Shown in pieces: positions 26,151 through 34,541 of a stretch of 64,000 nt of DNA (positions are counted from its first letter, which is position 1; the number at the start of each line of letters is the position of its first letter). Both the position numbers and the translations under genes were made by a program. This stretch comes from Novosphingobium sp. JCM 18896. Its GTDB lineage: Bacteria; Pseudomonadota; Alphaproteobacteria; Sphingomonadales; Sphingomonadaceae. Below the pieces are notes generated by a model. That model did no database searches and was not told where the DNA came from. It saw only the letters and a program-made list of their open reading frames with translations. The stretch is from positions 91,435 through 155,434 of the forward strand of contig NZ_JAPCZF010000009.1 of assembly GCF_025938095.1 (NCBI RefSeq), given 5' to 3'.

Positions 26151-26328
26151 GCGTATCATGTAACCTTGGTCGGAATGTGTAGTTAACATGCGATAACATC
26201 TGTTGCCTCCATTACGGGCGTAACTAAGTATTTCGTCGCATTTATACTGTCCGGACAATTTTCGAATGCGTACAAAATGCATGCGACCCGAAGGGCACTG
26301 CATGACCACGCAGTGTTTCCTTTCCCTG

Positions 26329-26368
26329 GGGCGGCCTTAGCTCCCCCGCCGGGGCCGCCCTCTCTTTT
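26329..26368 (+). terminator. Rho-independent terminator in the 26.2-26.6 kb gap
   Basis: GGGCGGCC (26329-26336) pairs with GGCCGCCC (26353-26360), followed by TCTCTTTT. A smaller hairpin CACTGC/GCAGTG lies at 26296-26315. The remaining gap to 26584 holds several GC-rich palindromes (for example GAGCGGC-TGC-GCCGCTC) but no gene. Confidence 0.75.
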
Positions 26369-26584
26369 GCGCGTTTTCCCTTCCCCTTGGCAGACGGACA
26401 ATGGCTGTCTGAGCGGCTGCGCCGCTCGGCCTATTTCACCCTCACCGCCAAGCCAGCGACGCCGCGCCTGACCGGCGCGGCGGATACGCGCGTTCGCGCG
26501 GGCCGGGCCGAAGGGCCCGGGGGAGGAGGGGGAAAGAGGATTGTGGTTCGGACATTGGGTTTCGGACTCATCAGGAGAAGTGGC

Positions 26585-27088
26585 ATGAGCATGAACATTG
26601 GTAATCTGAAGGCGAACGAGCAGGGCACTCCGGTTGGTCGCATCGTAACGCTGGGCTTCAACGCAGTCGTCGCGCTGCGGGGAGTGGTCTCGAACAACGA
26701 ACGCGCACCGGTTTTCGATGTTATGGGCCTCTCGGCCGATCGTCGGACCTGGGTGAAGATCGGCGCGCTGTGGGAATACTCGGCAAGCGGCACCGGCGAG
26801 AGCTTCTACTCGGGCCGGCTCGACGATCCGAGCCTTGCGGCGCCGCTCGATATCGCGGTCTTCAAGCAGGAAGACGAGAGCTTCAACGTCAGCTGGCGGC
26901 GCCCGCAGCGCAAGCGCGAGATGCCCGCAGCGTCGGGTGATGGCGCTCTGCCGCCGATGCCGCCGGCGGAGCCTGAAGGTGATCAGGTCGTCGACCCGGC
27001 CGCGGGTGGCGACGGTCTCGGTGACAGCACGGCGCCCGCTCCCAAGACGCCCGCGCGCGGCAAGCAGAAGGAGTTCGAACCCGCATAA
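26585..27088 (+). CDS. DUF736 family protein
   Basis: 167-aa protein. Residues about 1-100 match DUF736, a small beta-rich domain common on alphaproteobacterial plasmids (MNIGNLKANEQGTPVGRIVTL, RTWVKIGALWEYSASGTGE). The rest is a low-complexity Pro/Ala/Gly-rich tail, longer than in typical family members of about 100 aa. GGAGAAG precedes the ATG at 26585; the open frame upstream to 26387 is leader sequence. Function unknown, although these genes cluster with conjugation and replication loci. Confidence 0.9.
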   Translation: MSMNIGNLKANEQGTPVGRIVTLGFNAVVALRGVVSNNERAPVFDVMGLSADRRTWVKIGALWEYSASGTGESFYSGRLDDPSLAAPLDIAVFKQEDESFNVSWRRPQRKREMPAASGDGALPPMPPAEPEGDQVVDPAAGGDGLGDSTAPAPKTPARGKQKEFEPA

Positions 27089-27117
27089 GTGACGCGCCTC
27101 CGGCGTCGATTGAAAGG

Positions 27118-27151
27118 CCCGCCCTCCGGTCTTCCGGAGCGGCGGGTCTTT
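27118..27151 (+). terminator. Rho-independent terminator after DUF736 gene
   Basis: CCCGCC-CTCCGG, TCTT loop, CCGGAG-C-GGCGGG: a 12-bp stem with one bulge, followed by TCTTTCT. It also separates DUF736 from the leftward AbiE-like pair. Confidence 0.85.
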
Positions 27152-27247
27152 CTATTCATCCCTCATCACATTTGAAAGTTCGCTGCTGATCGGACCGACT
27201 TGGGGCGAAGTAGTGGTTCCATGGCCAGCTTCAGCGCCATCCCTTCC

Positions 27248-28168
27248 TTATTTTGACTCCGCTTGATCGAGCGCAGCCAGAAATTCCTTCATCACGTCGG
27301 CCGCACGCCGCTGACGTAGAATGCGCCGGTCGCGCGGCTCGGGCTCAGTCTCCACGTCGGCGTCGTCATCCTCGAAGCGCGCCACGGCAGTGGGACCGTC
27401 GCGCAGATAGCTCTCGTCAGGATTGGCGTCGCTGAAACGGACCGCGAGACGGCCGAGGGCCTCTCGGATCACAGCGCCATGCTCTCCCTCCATAGCAGCG
27501 CTAAACGCGCCATAGAGGGCTTCCTGGCCTCCCTCGTAATGCTCCAGGCAATAGACGAGGTCATGCGCGTCCTTGGGCTCAGCCCGCTGATCGAATGCGA
27601 ACGCCTTGAGGCAGGTGAAGCTGACGATGTCGGCAAAACGTACCACCTCCGTCGCGCGGCCACCGCCATTGAGCAGCTCGGCGGTGATCTCAACCTGATC
27701 ATGGAGGTCGAAGACCATTGAGGCATGTGGGATGTTGATCGCGGTCACGTTGCCCTCGGTAGGCAGCTCGGTCACGCGTCCACCGCTGAGTTCGGGCGCG
27801 TCCGCCAGAAATTCGATGACCATCGTTGCGCGACCGTCGATCTGCGCTTTCCAGCGCCAGGACTGCTTCTTGCCGGCGTCGTTCTCCGCACGATCGAAGC
27901 CCATCGCACGAAGATTATTCTCGAGCGTCTGATAGGCCTTCGTGTCGGTAAGCATGGCGATGTCGACGACGATGTCGACATCACCGGTCCCTGCATGCTG
28001 CGGGACGGCCGGCGGCCGGGCGGTAATGATATAGCGCGGTGCGAGCCCGCCGATAAGGAAGACCGAATCCTTCCACGGGCCGAGCCCGCGCAGTAGCGTG
28101 ACGAGAACCCGCTCGCAGCCTTCGGTGACAGCGGCGCCATAGCCGCCGATGGTACGGGGCTTGGCCAT
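27248..28168 (-). CDS. AbiEii-like nucleotidyltransferase toxin
   Basis: 306-aa nucleotidyltransferase-fold protein of the AbiEii/AbiGii type, the toxin of type IV toxin-antitoxin (abortive infection) systems. Motifs: G40-G41 (FLIGGLA), the catalytic pair D63-x-D65 (GTGDVDIVVD), a later VIEFLAD acidic strand, and KAFAFDQRAEPKDAHDL, matching the conserved K-x-R-x-KD helix. Such toxins transfer nucleotides to tRNA or other targets and stop growth. It starts 1 base inside the stop of the AbiEi-like gene (TAATG), so it is translated after the antitoxin. Confidence 0.8.
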   Translation of the reverse strand: MAKPRTIGGYGAAVTEGCERVLVTLLRGLGPWKDSVFLIGGLAPRYIITARPPAVPQHAGTGDVDIVVDIAMLTDTKAYQTLENNLRAMGFDRAENDAGKKQSWRWKAQIDGRATMVIEFLADAPELSGGRVTELPTEGNVTAINIPHASMVFDLHDQVEITAELLNGGGRATEVVRFADIVSFTCLKAFAFDQRAEPKDAHDLVYCLEHYEGGQEALYGAFSAAMEGEHGAVIREALGRLAVRFSDANPDESYLRDGPTAVARFEDDDADVETEPEPRDRRILRQRRAADVMKEFLAALDQAESK

Positions 28169-29259
28169 TACTGCTCGAGCCTTTCTGTGCGGAGATGGGC
28201 GGCCATCTCCTTGGCTCGCCCAGAGCCCTGCAGCAGGTCGAGATAGACCTGCAGCGGCGGCGCGAGGGCGATCTCGTCGATCCGCTCGCCGACGGTGACA
28301 TCACCCCGAGCCCTGGTTTCGATCACGGCCAGGTTCCAGCCTTCCGAAACCGGGCGGGCATGCAGACGTTCGAGTGCGCGATCGCGGTGTGGTCCGGGGA
28401 CGATCCGGCAGCGGATCTGAGAGACGCTCGAGAGATAAGGCGCATAAGCCTGTGCGGCCGCCTCCGAGGTGACAGCATAAGCAGCATTAGCTTCATCGCA
28501 CGCTCGATCGAGCTTTTGGGCGAGGTCCTCGGCATTGGCGCTCGAGACATAGTAGCGGTCGAACTTCGGCGGCTTTTGATCGGCGAGGAAATCGGCCCAG
28601 GCGTCGAGGACAAGTGTCGGTGCGCGCAACCGGCGCAGTTTCGAAGGCCCGGCGCCTTCGACCTCGACCCATTCACGCCGCTCCATTTCGCTGAGCGTTT
28701 CGGATGCCGTGGCGGGCGAGACTTCGGCATCCTCGGCGATCTGCTTGACGCTCACCCAGTCGGCGCGTCTCGCGAAGATTTCCTGGACCACGCGGGCGCG
28801 CTGGCCTTGGAAAATTGCCCGGAATGCCTTGCTGTCCTTGGGCGGAACGGGGCGATCGATATAAATGAAGGTGTTCGGTGCCGGTATGTAGAGCGTCCCG
28901 CCCAGGTCGTAAAATCCGATCTTCTCCTCCCGCAGGATCTCGCGTGCGCCCGGTGAGATGGCGCGCGCGATGAAGAAGGGCACCACCTCGCGTTCGGCGT
29001 CGTTCTGATGAGCGAGGTGGTTGCGGAGCTGCCAGACCGCCTGGCGCACGTCGCGTGGAAAGGCCTCGCGCTTGGCTTCGACTAGAAGCTGAAGCGACTG
29101 ACCCGCGATGATTGCCTCGATAATGGCATCGACTCGACTACCGCGCGGCGTGAGTGCGACCTCCCGCTCTGCGATCCAGGCTTGTCCTTCGGGCAACCCG
29201 CCGATCGCATCGACGAGCCCATCCAGTAGCTCCTGTTCTTCATTTTCGAGTTTCAGCAT
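28168..29259 (-). CDS. AbiEi-like antitoxin with PD-(D/E)XK-like N-terminal domain
   Basis: 363-aa partner of the AbiEii-like toxin. A winged helix around SVKQIAEDAEVSPATASETL fits the DNA-binding, autorepressing antitoxin role. The N-terminus looks like a restriction-endonuclease fold: D44 in SRVDAII and E61-x-K63 in LLVEAKRE, an unusual addition to a type IV antitoxin. I chose the start at 29259 because an operator-like inverted repeat lies directly upstream; an ATG at 29283 would put one arm inside the gene. It overlaps the toxin gene by one base. Confidence 0.7.
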   Translation of the reverse strand: MLKLENEEQELLDGLVDAIGGLPEGQAWIAEREVALTPRGSRVDAIIEAIIAGQSLQLLVEAKREAFPRDVRQAVWQLRNHLAHQNDAEREVVPFFIARAISPGAREILREEKIGFYDLGGTLYIPAPNTFIYIDRPVPPKDSKAFRAIFQGQRARVVQEIFARRADWVSVKQIAEDAEVSPATASETLSEMERREWVEVEGAGPSKLRRLRAPTLVLDAWADFLADQKPPKFDRYYVSSANAEDLAQKLDRACDEANAAYAVTSEAAAQAYAPYLSSVSQIRCRIVPGPHRDRALERLHARPVSEGWNLAVIETRARGDVTVGERIDEIALAPPLQVYLDLLQGSGRAKEMAAHLRTERLEQ

Positions 29260-29264
29260 ATTTT

Positions 29265-29326
29265 CTGTCCAGTGAATAAGCATGATCTAGCGTATATTTG
29301 CCAATAAGTCTATATTCACTGAACAG
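29265..29326. promoter_or_regulatory. Operator-like inverted repeat upstream of the AbiE pair
   Basis: CTGTCCAGTGAATA (29265-29278) and TATTCACTGAACAG (29313-29326) are complementary at 13 of 14 positions, flanking 34 AT-rich bases that can hold the promoter. AbiEi antitoxins repress by binding paired inverted sites, so this is the likely autoregulatory operator. Confidence 0.6.
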
Positions 29327-29516
29327 CGATTTTCTACCGTTCTCTGGATTCCCGGATGCTCGTCTTGATAGCGTGTGTTCCGGATTTTTGCGCTTCCCAG
29401 ATCAGAACGCCAGTGGCCAACGGGCCGGCAAGCGTGGATCCTGGTCGCCGGGAATGGCTACCTCACCGCCTGACGGTCAGCGGCGATCCAGCGAGAAGTC
29501 GTTCATCTCGAAAGAA

Positions 29517-29737
29517 GCCTCCAGTTGAACCGGTGGGCCGACCGCCTCGGTAGTGCCCCTTGCCCCTGCTCAGGAGCCGCCCCAACCCCGGCGTCCCGGG
29601 CCGTGTTGCCCGCTTCGCGGGCTGCCCGCACCACCCCGGTCCTTAGGGGTTTCCCTTCGCTTCGCTCCGGTGGGTCAGCCCCCGCCCAGGGGCTCATCAG
29701 GGGCACCGGCGGACGATCCACCGGTTCAACTGGAGGC
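29517..29737. repeat. Long inverted repeat upstream of the SSB-like gene
   Basis: A perfect 20-bp pair (29517-29536 and 29718-29737, arm beginning GCCTCCAGTT) encloses 181 bp. A second pair GTGCCCCT/AGGGGCAC (29553-29560, 29699-29706) nests inside, and the loop is full of short palindromes such as CCCGCTTCGCGGG. It ends 8 bp before the SSB-like start. No gene is visible in 29327-29745. Confidence 0.8.
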
Positions 29738-29745
29738 TTAGGAAA

Positions 29746-30081
29746 ATGAACAACGTCAACCTCGTCGGTCGTCTTGCCAAGGACCCCGTCGCCCGCGATC
29801 GCGGCGACACCCGGATCACCGAACTCACCCTGGTGACCGAGCGCCCGCGCATCCGCGAAGGCAAGGTTCAAAAGGACCCCGTAACCGGCTTTCCCCTCAA
29901 GGACGCCGAGTTCCACAAGGTCACGATCTTCAACGGCATGGGCATCGGTGTTCGCAACCATAAGCACAAGGGCGATCTGCTCGCGGTGATTGGCCGCATC
30001 CACTACACCCGCTGGACCGACGGTGATGGCCAGACGCGCTACGGCTGCGAGATCATCGCCGAAGAAGTCGAGTTTCTCTGA
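29746..30081 (+). CDS. Single-stranded DNA-binding protein-like (short SSB)
   Basis: 111-aa OB-fold protein. MNNVNLVGRLAKDP at the N-terminus and the ELTLVTERPR and GDLLAVIGRIHYTRW strands match the SSB core. It lacks the C-terminal acidic tail (DDxIPF) used by chromosomal SSBs to recruit partners, so it is a short plasmid-type SSB. AGGAAAATG gives a good start. It would coat single-stranded plasmid DNA during transfer or replication. A strong terminator follows. Confidence 0.85.
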   Translation: MNNVNLVGRLAKDPVARDRGDTRITELTLVTERPRIREGKVQKDPVTGFPLKDAEFHKVTIFNGMGIGVRNHKHKGDLLAVIGRIHYTRWTDGDGQTRYGCEIIAEEVEFL

Positions 30082-30089
30082 ACCGAACG

Positions 30090-30116
30090 AGGGCGGCGCG
30101 CAGCGCCGCCCTTTCT
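30090..30116 (+). terminator. Rho-independent terminator after the SSB-like gene
   Basis: AGGGCGGCGC (30090-30099) pairs perfectly with GCGCCGCCCT (30103-30112) around a GCA loop, followed by TTCTGTT. Confidence 0.85.
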
Positions 30117-30144
30117 GTTGCGTCCCGGACAGGAGAGCACCGTC

Positions 30145-30411
30145 ATGAAGGACTTTGCCATCACATCGCAGCGCGACTTCGATCGCGCGGCACAATGCCT
30201 CAGGGACTTGGAGCGGTTCGCAGATCGCCGGGCCCAACTGCTCGCCTCCCTCGATGTTGGAAGCCTAGGCCCTGGCCAGCGGTGGCAGCTCGTTGTCGAC
30301 GACGAGCGTATCGCCGAAGAGCTTGCGTGGGGGCACCTGTATCTCGAGCATCTGGTCAACATGGAAGCGCTCGGATCAGCGCTGAGCGGGCTGTCGCACC
30401 TGGCGGCCTGA
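30145..30411 (+). CDS. Small hypothetical protein
   Basis: 88-aa helical protein of unknown function starting at ATG 30145 with AGGAGAG upstream (the frame is open to 30118 without a site). Sequence features: FAITSQRDFDRAAQCLRDLE and WGHLYLEHLVNMEALG; amphipathic helices, no membrane segment. It stands alone between a terminator and a 780-bp noncoding stretch. Confidence 0.6.
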   Translation: MKDFAITSQRDFDRAAQCLRDLERFADRRAQLLASLDVGSLGPGQRWQLVVDDERIAEELAWGHLYLEHLVNMEALGSALSGLSHLAA

Positions 30412-31194
30412 CGGCGATCTTGCCCGACCGATGCAGCCGGATGGATCTCGCTATGGCGGGTGGCCAAGTTACATGCTGCCCGCCGGAGCGATCTGAACCG
30501 TGCTTGTCGCCCTGCCTTACACGCAGGCCGCCTGCAGGATCGAGAATCTGGGGTGTCCCAGATCTGCAGATGGATTTGCACCCCACCTCAAATGGCCTGT
30601 CTGACGATGGGCGTGCTGAAGACTTGGACCTCATAGTTCAAGGGGCGCCGTGCGGCCGTTGGCCAGTAGATGTCGGGGAAGATCTGGGGATGGGGATCGC
30701 GCTCAGGTTCCGATATCGCGTATGTGTTGAAGGGAAGCAGGAAAGGGGACGGCGCATGCCGCTGCGCGGCACCGCTGCTCTATTCCGCTAGGGCTTCAGC
30801 GCATCGCCGGCCCAAGGGCCGGCTCGCTCAAAGCCCAAGCTCCACCGAGCCCCGCAAGCGGGTCTCGGCCCTGCGGGTGACGATCAGACTTGCGGGGGCG
30901 GCCGCGCCACCGACGTCGCGCCAAACGCACTGCCGCGCGCGGGGCGCGGGGAGAGCACAATTCTATTTATTCTCACACTGTAGGCCAAGTGTGGCACGCG
31001 TCGGTTGGCGTCCGTCAAGGATCCGCGGTCCCCCCAATTTTCACGACACCCTTCCGCTTCGCTCCAGGATGCCGAGAAAATCGGTTCCCCCACGGCCCGC
31101 TTCGCGGCGGCCTGCGGCCGTCCCTGACCTCCTGACCGCCACGTGCCTGATGATGAGGGTCATCAAGACGATGACGGACAATCGGAGGCTTATC
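30412..31194. other. Noncoding stretch with palindromes before the DUF2493 gene
   Basis: No convincing gene. Visible structure: GCCGGCCC-AA-GGGCCGGC at 30806-30823, GGGGTG/CACCCC around 30548-30584, and at 31077-31130 a block GAAAATCGGTTCCCCCACGG...CCGTCCCTGAC that closely resembles the leader at 32416-32467. Open frames here are accidental in GC-rich DNA. Confidence 0.6.
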
Positions 31195-32190
31195 ATGACC
31201 CAGTTCAACAACTTCGCCGACCTCGCCGCCCACGTTGCCAACGAGCGCATCGCCCGTTCCGATGAATCCCACGAGCAGAGCTATGACGGCGCCTTCATCG
31301 AGCACAGCGAGCTGGCCAAGCTGACGGTCATGGATGCGCCGATTGCCTCCGAAATGCCCGATCCGGACATGGCTCGCGCGGCCGTGGAACTCGCCGTTGG
31401 CACGATCTTCGACGTCTTTCGCGACACCCGCATGGAGGAGTTCGCGCAGCAGATCGTCTGGGGAATGGTCAACTCCTTCCATATGACCGCCCGTATCGCC
31501 GAGGGACGCGAAGACGACGCCGCCAAGAAGCTGGGAGAGCTCGCCCGCAACTACGATCCGTCGGAAATCCACGCCGTCGAGATGGAGGAAACGCAGCTCC
31601 TCTGCCAGACCCTGCAGGGTTGCCGCGAAGCGCTGGAAGCCATGCGCGACCACGCATCGGCCGTCTATCGGGTCGAGACCGGAAAGCCCTTCACCGCAAC
31701 GCGCGGCTCGCAGATTTCACGGGGCGGGGTCACCGCCTCGCAGATCAACGCACGCGACTTCCTGGCCGCACGAAACCGCCAGCGCAACGAAGAGCACGCA
31801 CCGACCGGTCCGATGGTCGTCGTGTCGGGCGGTCAGCAGTGGCACGACCACGAGATGCTCTGGGACATCCTCGACGACATCCAGGCCCGTATCCCGGAAA
31901 TGGTCCTCGCCACGACCGGGATGCGCAAGGGCGTCGACGCCACCGCCACCGCATGGGCGCAGGCCCGCAAGGTCAAAGCGATCAGCTTCATCCCCAACCG
32001 CGCCCACGGAAACCGCGCCGCCTTCCTCCGCAACGAAAACCTGGTCAAGCTGCGGCCGGTCGAGGCGATCGTCTGCGAAGGTTCGGGCATCCAGTCCAAC
32101 CTCGCGCAGCGCCTTCGCCAGGCAGGCGTTCCGCTGCACATCCGCCGGCTCACCGATCAGCGTCCGGAGCAGTTCTCCAACCGGGCGTGA
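31195..32190 (+). CDS. DUF2493 / SLOG-family protein (YspA, cpYpsA-related)
   Basis: 331-aa protein. The C-terminal 130 residues form the DUF2493 SLOG Rossmann domain: MVVVSGGQQWHDHEMLWDIL, TTGMRKGVDATATAWA, and a final GVPLHIRR. SLOG domains bind nucleotides or NAD-derived ligands. The N-terminal 200 residues are helical and family-specific. GGAGG precedes the ATG at 31195; the open frame further left is noncoding leader. DUF2493 genes recur on sphingomonad plasmids; the role is unknown. Confidence 0.85.
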   Translation: MTQFNNFADLAAHVANERIARSDESHEQSYDGAFIEHSELAKLTVMDAPIASEMPDPDMARAAVELAVGTIFDVFRDTRMEEFAQQIVWGMVNSFHMTARIAEGREDDAAKKLGELARNYDPSEIHAVEMEETQLLCQTLQGCREALEAMRDHASAVYRVETGKPFTATRGSQISRGGVTASQINARDFLAARNRQRNEEHAPTGPMVVVSGGQQWHDHEMLWDILDDIQARIPEMVLATTGMRKGVDATATAWAQARKVKAISFIPNRAHGNRAAFLRNENLVKLRPVEAIVCEGSGIQSNLAQRLRQAGVPLHIRRLTDQRPEQFSNRA

Positions 32191-32199
32191 GCGCCCATC

Positions 32200-32236
32200 G
32201 GGAGGCTCGGGCATTCGCCCGGGCCTCCCTCTCTCT
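32200..32236 (+). terminator. Rho-independent terminator after the DUF2493 gene
   Basis: GGGAGGC-T-CGGGC, ATTC loop, GCCCG-G-GCCTCCC, followed by TCTCTCTATCT. One mismatch splits a 13-bp stem. Confidence 0.85.
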
Positions 32237-32361
32237 ATCTGTTGCCCTGGGGCGCGACTGCAGGGGCATCGAGCCCCTTCGTCGCGGTCGCGACATGCCC
32301 TCTGGGCAGATCGCTCGCGAGCAAACCGAGAGGGAAAATCTCTCTCTAGTCGGCCCAGTCT

Positions 32362-32486
32362 GTCGGCCGTGCCGGGTGGTCTCAAGGACGGCAGGGGCCC
32401 ACCATTTTCCCTGCGGGAAAATCGTTTCCCCTACCGCCGCTGACGCGGCCGCTACGCGGTCCCTGACACCACCCGGCACGGCCGAC
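32362..32486. repeat. Long inverted repeat upstream of the coiled-coil gene
   Basis: A perfect 19-bp pair (32362-32380 and 32468-32486, arm beginning GTCGGCCGTG) encloses 87 bp containing TTTCCC-TGC-GGGAAA and a block similar to 31077-31130. It has the same design as the inverted repeat before the SSB-like gene. The gap 32237-32524 holds no gene. Confidence 0.8.
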
Positions 32487-32524
32487 CTGATCCCTTGCGT
32501 CATCAAGACACAGGAGGAACGATC

Positions 32525-32908
32525 ATGCAGGTTTCGTTGTTCAGAGCGCTGAAGTCCGCTAATATCTCGGACGAAGCCGCCGAGCGGGTGGTGCACGCCT
32601 TCGAGGAACACATCGAGATGGCCGTCGCAGAAGCCATGAAGCACTACGATGATCGCATCACCGCGATGCAGAGCATCATCGAAGCGAAACTCGATGCCGG
32701 TTTCAAAGGCATCGAGGCACGCATGGCGGGTCTCGATGGAAAAATCTCAGGCGTCGATGGGAAAATCGCAGGAATCGATGGGAAATTCGAGGGCAAGTTT
32801 GCGGGGATCCAAACGTCCATCGACGTGATGAAGTGGGTCCTCATCGCTCAGGGCACCTTGATACTCCTGGCAGGCACGATCGCCGGATACGTCAAAATCA
32901 TCAGCTGA
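32525..32908 (+). CDS. Coiled-coil protein with C-terminal membrane anchor
   Basis: 127-aa protein. Residues about 45-95 form a coiled coil with repeating GLDGKISGVDGKIAGIDGK units, and the last 25 residues (VLIAQGTLILLAGTIAGYV) are one transmembrane helix. The layout resembles small DUF1640/CCDC90-like proteins. GGAGGAACGATC precedes the ATG. It could tether a complex to the inner membrane; the function is unknown. Confidence 0.75.
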   Translation: MQVSLFRALKSANISDEAAERVVHAFEEHIEMAVAEAMKHYDDRITAMQSIIEAKLDAGFKGIEARMAGLDGKISGVDGKIAGIDGKFEGKFAGIQTSIDVMKWVLIAQGTLILLAGTIAGYVKIIS

Positions 32909-33014
32909 CGAGGCTCAGCGCCCGCGCGAAATATTGGAGGGTCATCCGGGCGACCGGGTGGCCCTTCTTCGCATGTTCGGACGCCCGATAGGTCGCTAGC
33001 CAGCGGCACGGTCA

Positions 33015-33363
33015 GTGGCCGGCGCGGCAGTCCCTTGCTCGCTGACGGCCCCACGGCCGTTTCGCTTCGCGCGGGCTGCCGGCGCCGGATCACGGCATCG
33101 CCGGCATGCTCGCACCGGCCCGCCTTCGCGGTCCAGGTGCATCGCCCCGGCTCGCCTGCGTAGCGCGAGCGGAGAGGTCGAACGCGTGCGGCGAGGGCGG
33201 TGGCCGGCGCGGCGGTCCCTTGCTCGCTGACGGCCCTGCGGCCGTCTCGCTTCGCGCGGTCCGCCGGCGCCGGATCACGGCACCGCCGGCAGGCTCGCAC
33301 CGGCCCGCTTTCGCGGTCCAGGAGTATCGCCTCGGCTCGCCTGCGCAGCACGAGTGGAGAGGT
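33015..33363. repeat. Two 164-bp direct repeats in tandem
   Basis: Copies at 33015-33178 and 33200-33363 align without gaps and differ at roughly 15 positions. Each contains several palindromes (CGGCGCCG, GCCGGC) and words such as TTCGCTTCGCGCGG shared with the other leaders. No gene is visible in 32909-33516, which is filled mainly by these repeats. Confidence 0.85.
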
Positions 33364-33516
33364 TGATTGCTTGCGACATGGACGCTGCGGCGCGTCGCTT
33401 CGCATCGTCCCACGGTACCACGGTGGAGCGTCAAGAATTGCGAGCAGCACGCGCCGAACTGGCGATGAAAAGAGGAGAGGGAGGGGAAAGGCCAGCCTAT
33501 CAGCTGGAGACGATCG

Positions 33517-34080
33517 ATGCCCGCCATGTTCCGCATTGTCGATACGGAATCACCCCTTCACTCGAAGCCTGCCACCCTCAATGCCCGGGAGCTGGCCGCA
33601 CTGCGCGTTATCCTTCAGTCAGCAGGCCGCTACGCCATGCCCGACGATGGCGAGATGGACGGCACGGCTTTCAATTTCGAACACAACGCCAATGCCGTGC
33701 CGATCGCTACGTTTGCCAGCGCGCTGGGCGATCGCGAGGACATTCTGGCGATAATCGAGGAGGCCCAGTTTCTCGGCCGGGCTATCCGTGTAAGCCGGGC
33801 ATCCACTGCTGACGAACCGCAGCTTCAGGTCAGCCCCAACATCGCACTCTCACCGCCGATCGCGGTCACGTTTGAGCAGGCAGAGCGCGTTCTGGAATGT
33901 CTTGGTTTCGAAGCCGGGGAGGTGCCCTCGATCCCGCTGGCGACGGTCCGCCAGAAACTTCACGATCCCGCAACCTGCTATCGTTTTGATCGATGCAAGC
34001 TCAGCCACATTTTCGATTATCTCGTGCGTTTTTGCGACACCGATTGCGGCGACCAACTCCCGCACCTGGCTTGGGCCTGA
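33517..34080 (+). CDS. Hypothetical protein
   Basis: 187-aa protein of unknown family, start ATG 33517 with GGAG 8 nt upstream (ATG 33526 is an alternative). The C-terminal half contains AVTFEQAERVLECLGFEAGEVPSIPLATV and a Cys-rich CYRFDRCKLSHIFDYLVRFCDTDCGD stretch; the four cysteines could bind metal, but spacing is irregular. It follows the tandem-repeat leader and ends before a bidirectional terminator. Confidence 0.6.
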   Translation: MPAMFRIVDTESPLHSKPATLNARELAALRVILQSAGRYAMPDDGEMDGTAFNFEHNANAVPIATFASALGDREDILAIIEEAQFLGRAIRVSRASTADEPQLQVSPNIALSPPIAVTFEQAERVLECLGFEAGEVPSIPLATVRQKLHDPATCYRFDRCKLSHIFDYLVRFCDTDCGDQLPHLAWA

Positions 34081-34103
34081 GACCGCTGAAATCGTCCTAT
34101 GGA

Positions 34104-34138
34104 AAGGGCGTCGGAGCAAGCTCCGGCGCCCTTCATTT
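34104..34138. terminator. Bidirectional terminator between convergent genes
   Basis: AAGGGCG-T-CGGAGC, AA, GCTCCG-G-CGCCCTT, followed by CATTTTG on the plus strand. It serves both the rightward 187-aa gene and the leftward small coiled-coil gene. Confidence 0.75.
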
Positions 34139-34157
34139 TGCAATCTGCTCTCGCGGC

Positions 34158-34412
34158 CTATGCCGCCTCGGCCGCCGGCTTCTTCGAAGCCGTGCCGATT
34201 GCAGATTCCAGCGCCTCGAGCGCGCGTTTCGAACCCAGTTCAACGGCGCATTTCAAAACTGAAATCGCCTTGTCGGTCGAGAGCCGTTTCACGAGCTTCT
34301 GAAGCTCGCGTTCCTCCTCTTCGCGCTCCATCTCCTCGAGGCGCTTACGCCGTTCCTCGAGCTCGACCTCCGCTTGTCGCAAGGCAGCTCTTTCGCGTTC
34401 GATCTTCGACAT
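34158..34412 (-). CDS. Small coiled-coil protein
   Basis: 84-aa highly charged helical protein (RERAALRQAEVELEERRKRL, MEREEEERELQKLVKRL) with an Ala-rich end. I chose ATG 34412 because GGAAGG precedes it; the longer open frame to 34538 has no site. It resembles small mobilisation accessory proteins such as TraC/TraD of Agrobacterium-type plasmids in size and charge only; I could not confirm homology. Confidence 0.6.
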   Translation of the reverse strand: MSKIERERAALRQAEVELEERRKRLEEMEREEEERELQKLVKRLSTDKAISVLKCAVELGSKRALEALESAIGTASKKPAAEAA

Positions 34413-34541
34413 GGTTTCGCACCTTCCAGGACAGAAATGTCGCCTGGGATCATTGCCGAAATGCGAGCGATGATCGAGATGGATATTGCACGAGTTTGAC
34501 TTGTTTTTACACCGATCTGGCGACCCTATGGAGTTCATTCC

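Noticed and set aside
30195..31135. Several plus-strand open frames in the 30.4-31.2 kb gap
   Set aside because: No ribosome sites, no motifs, and the region is full of palindromes that resemble another noncoding leader.
33015..33363. CRISPR or gene duplication
   Set aside because: There are only two copies of a 164-bp palindromic block, with no conserved reading frame between them.
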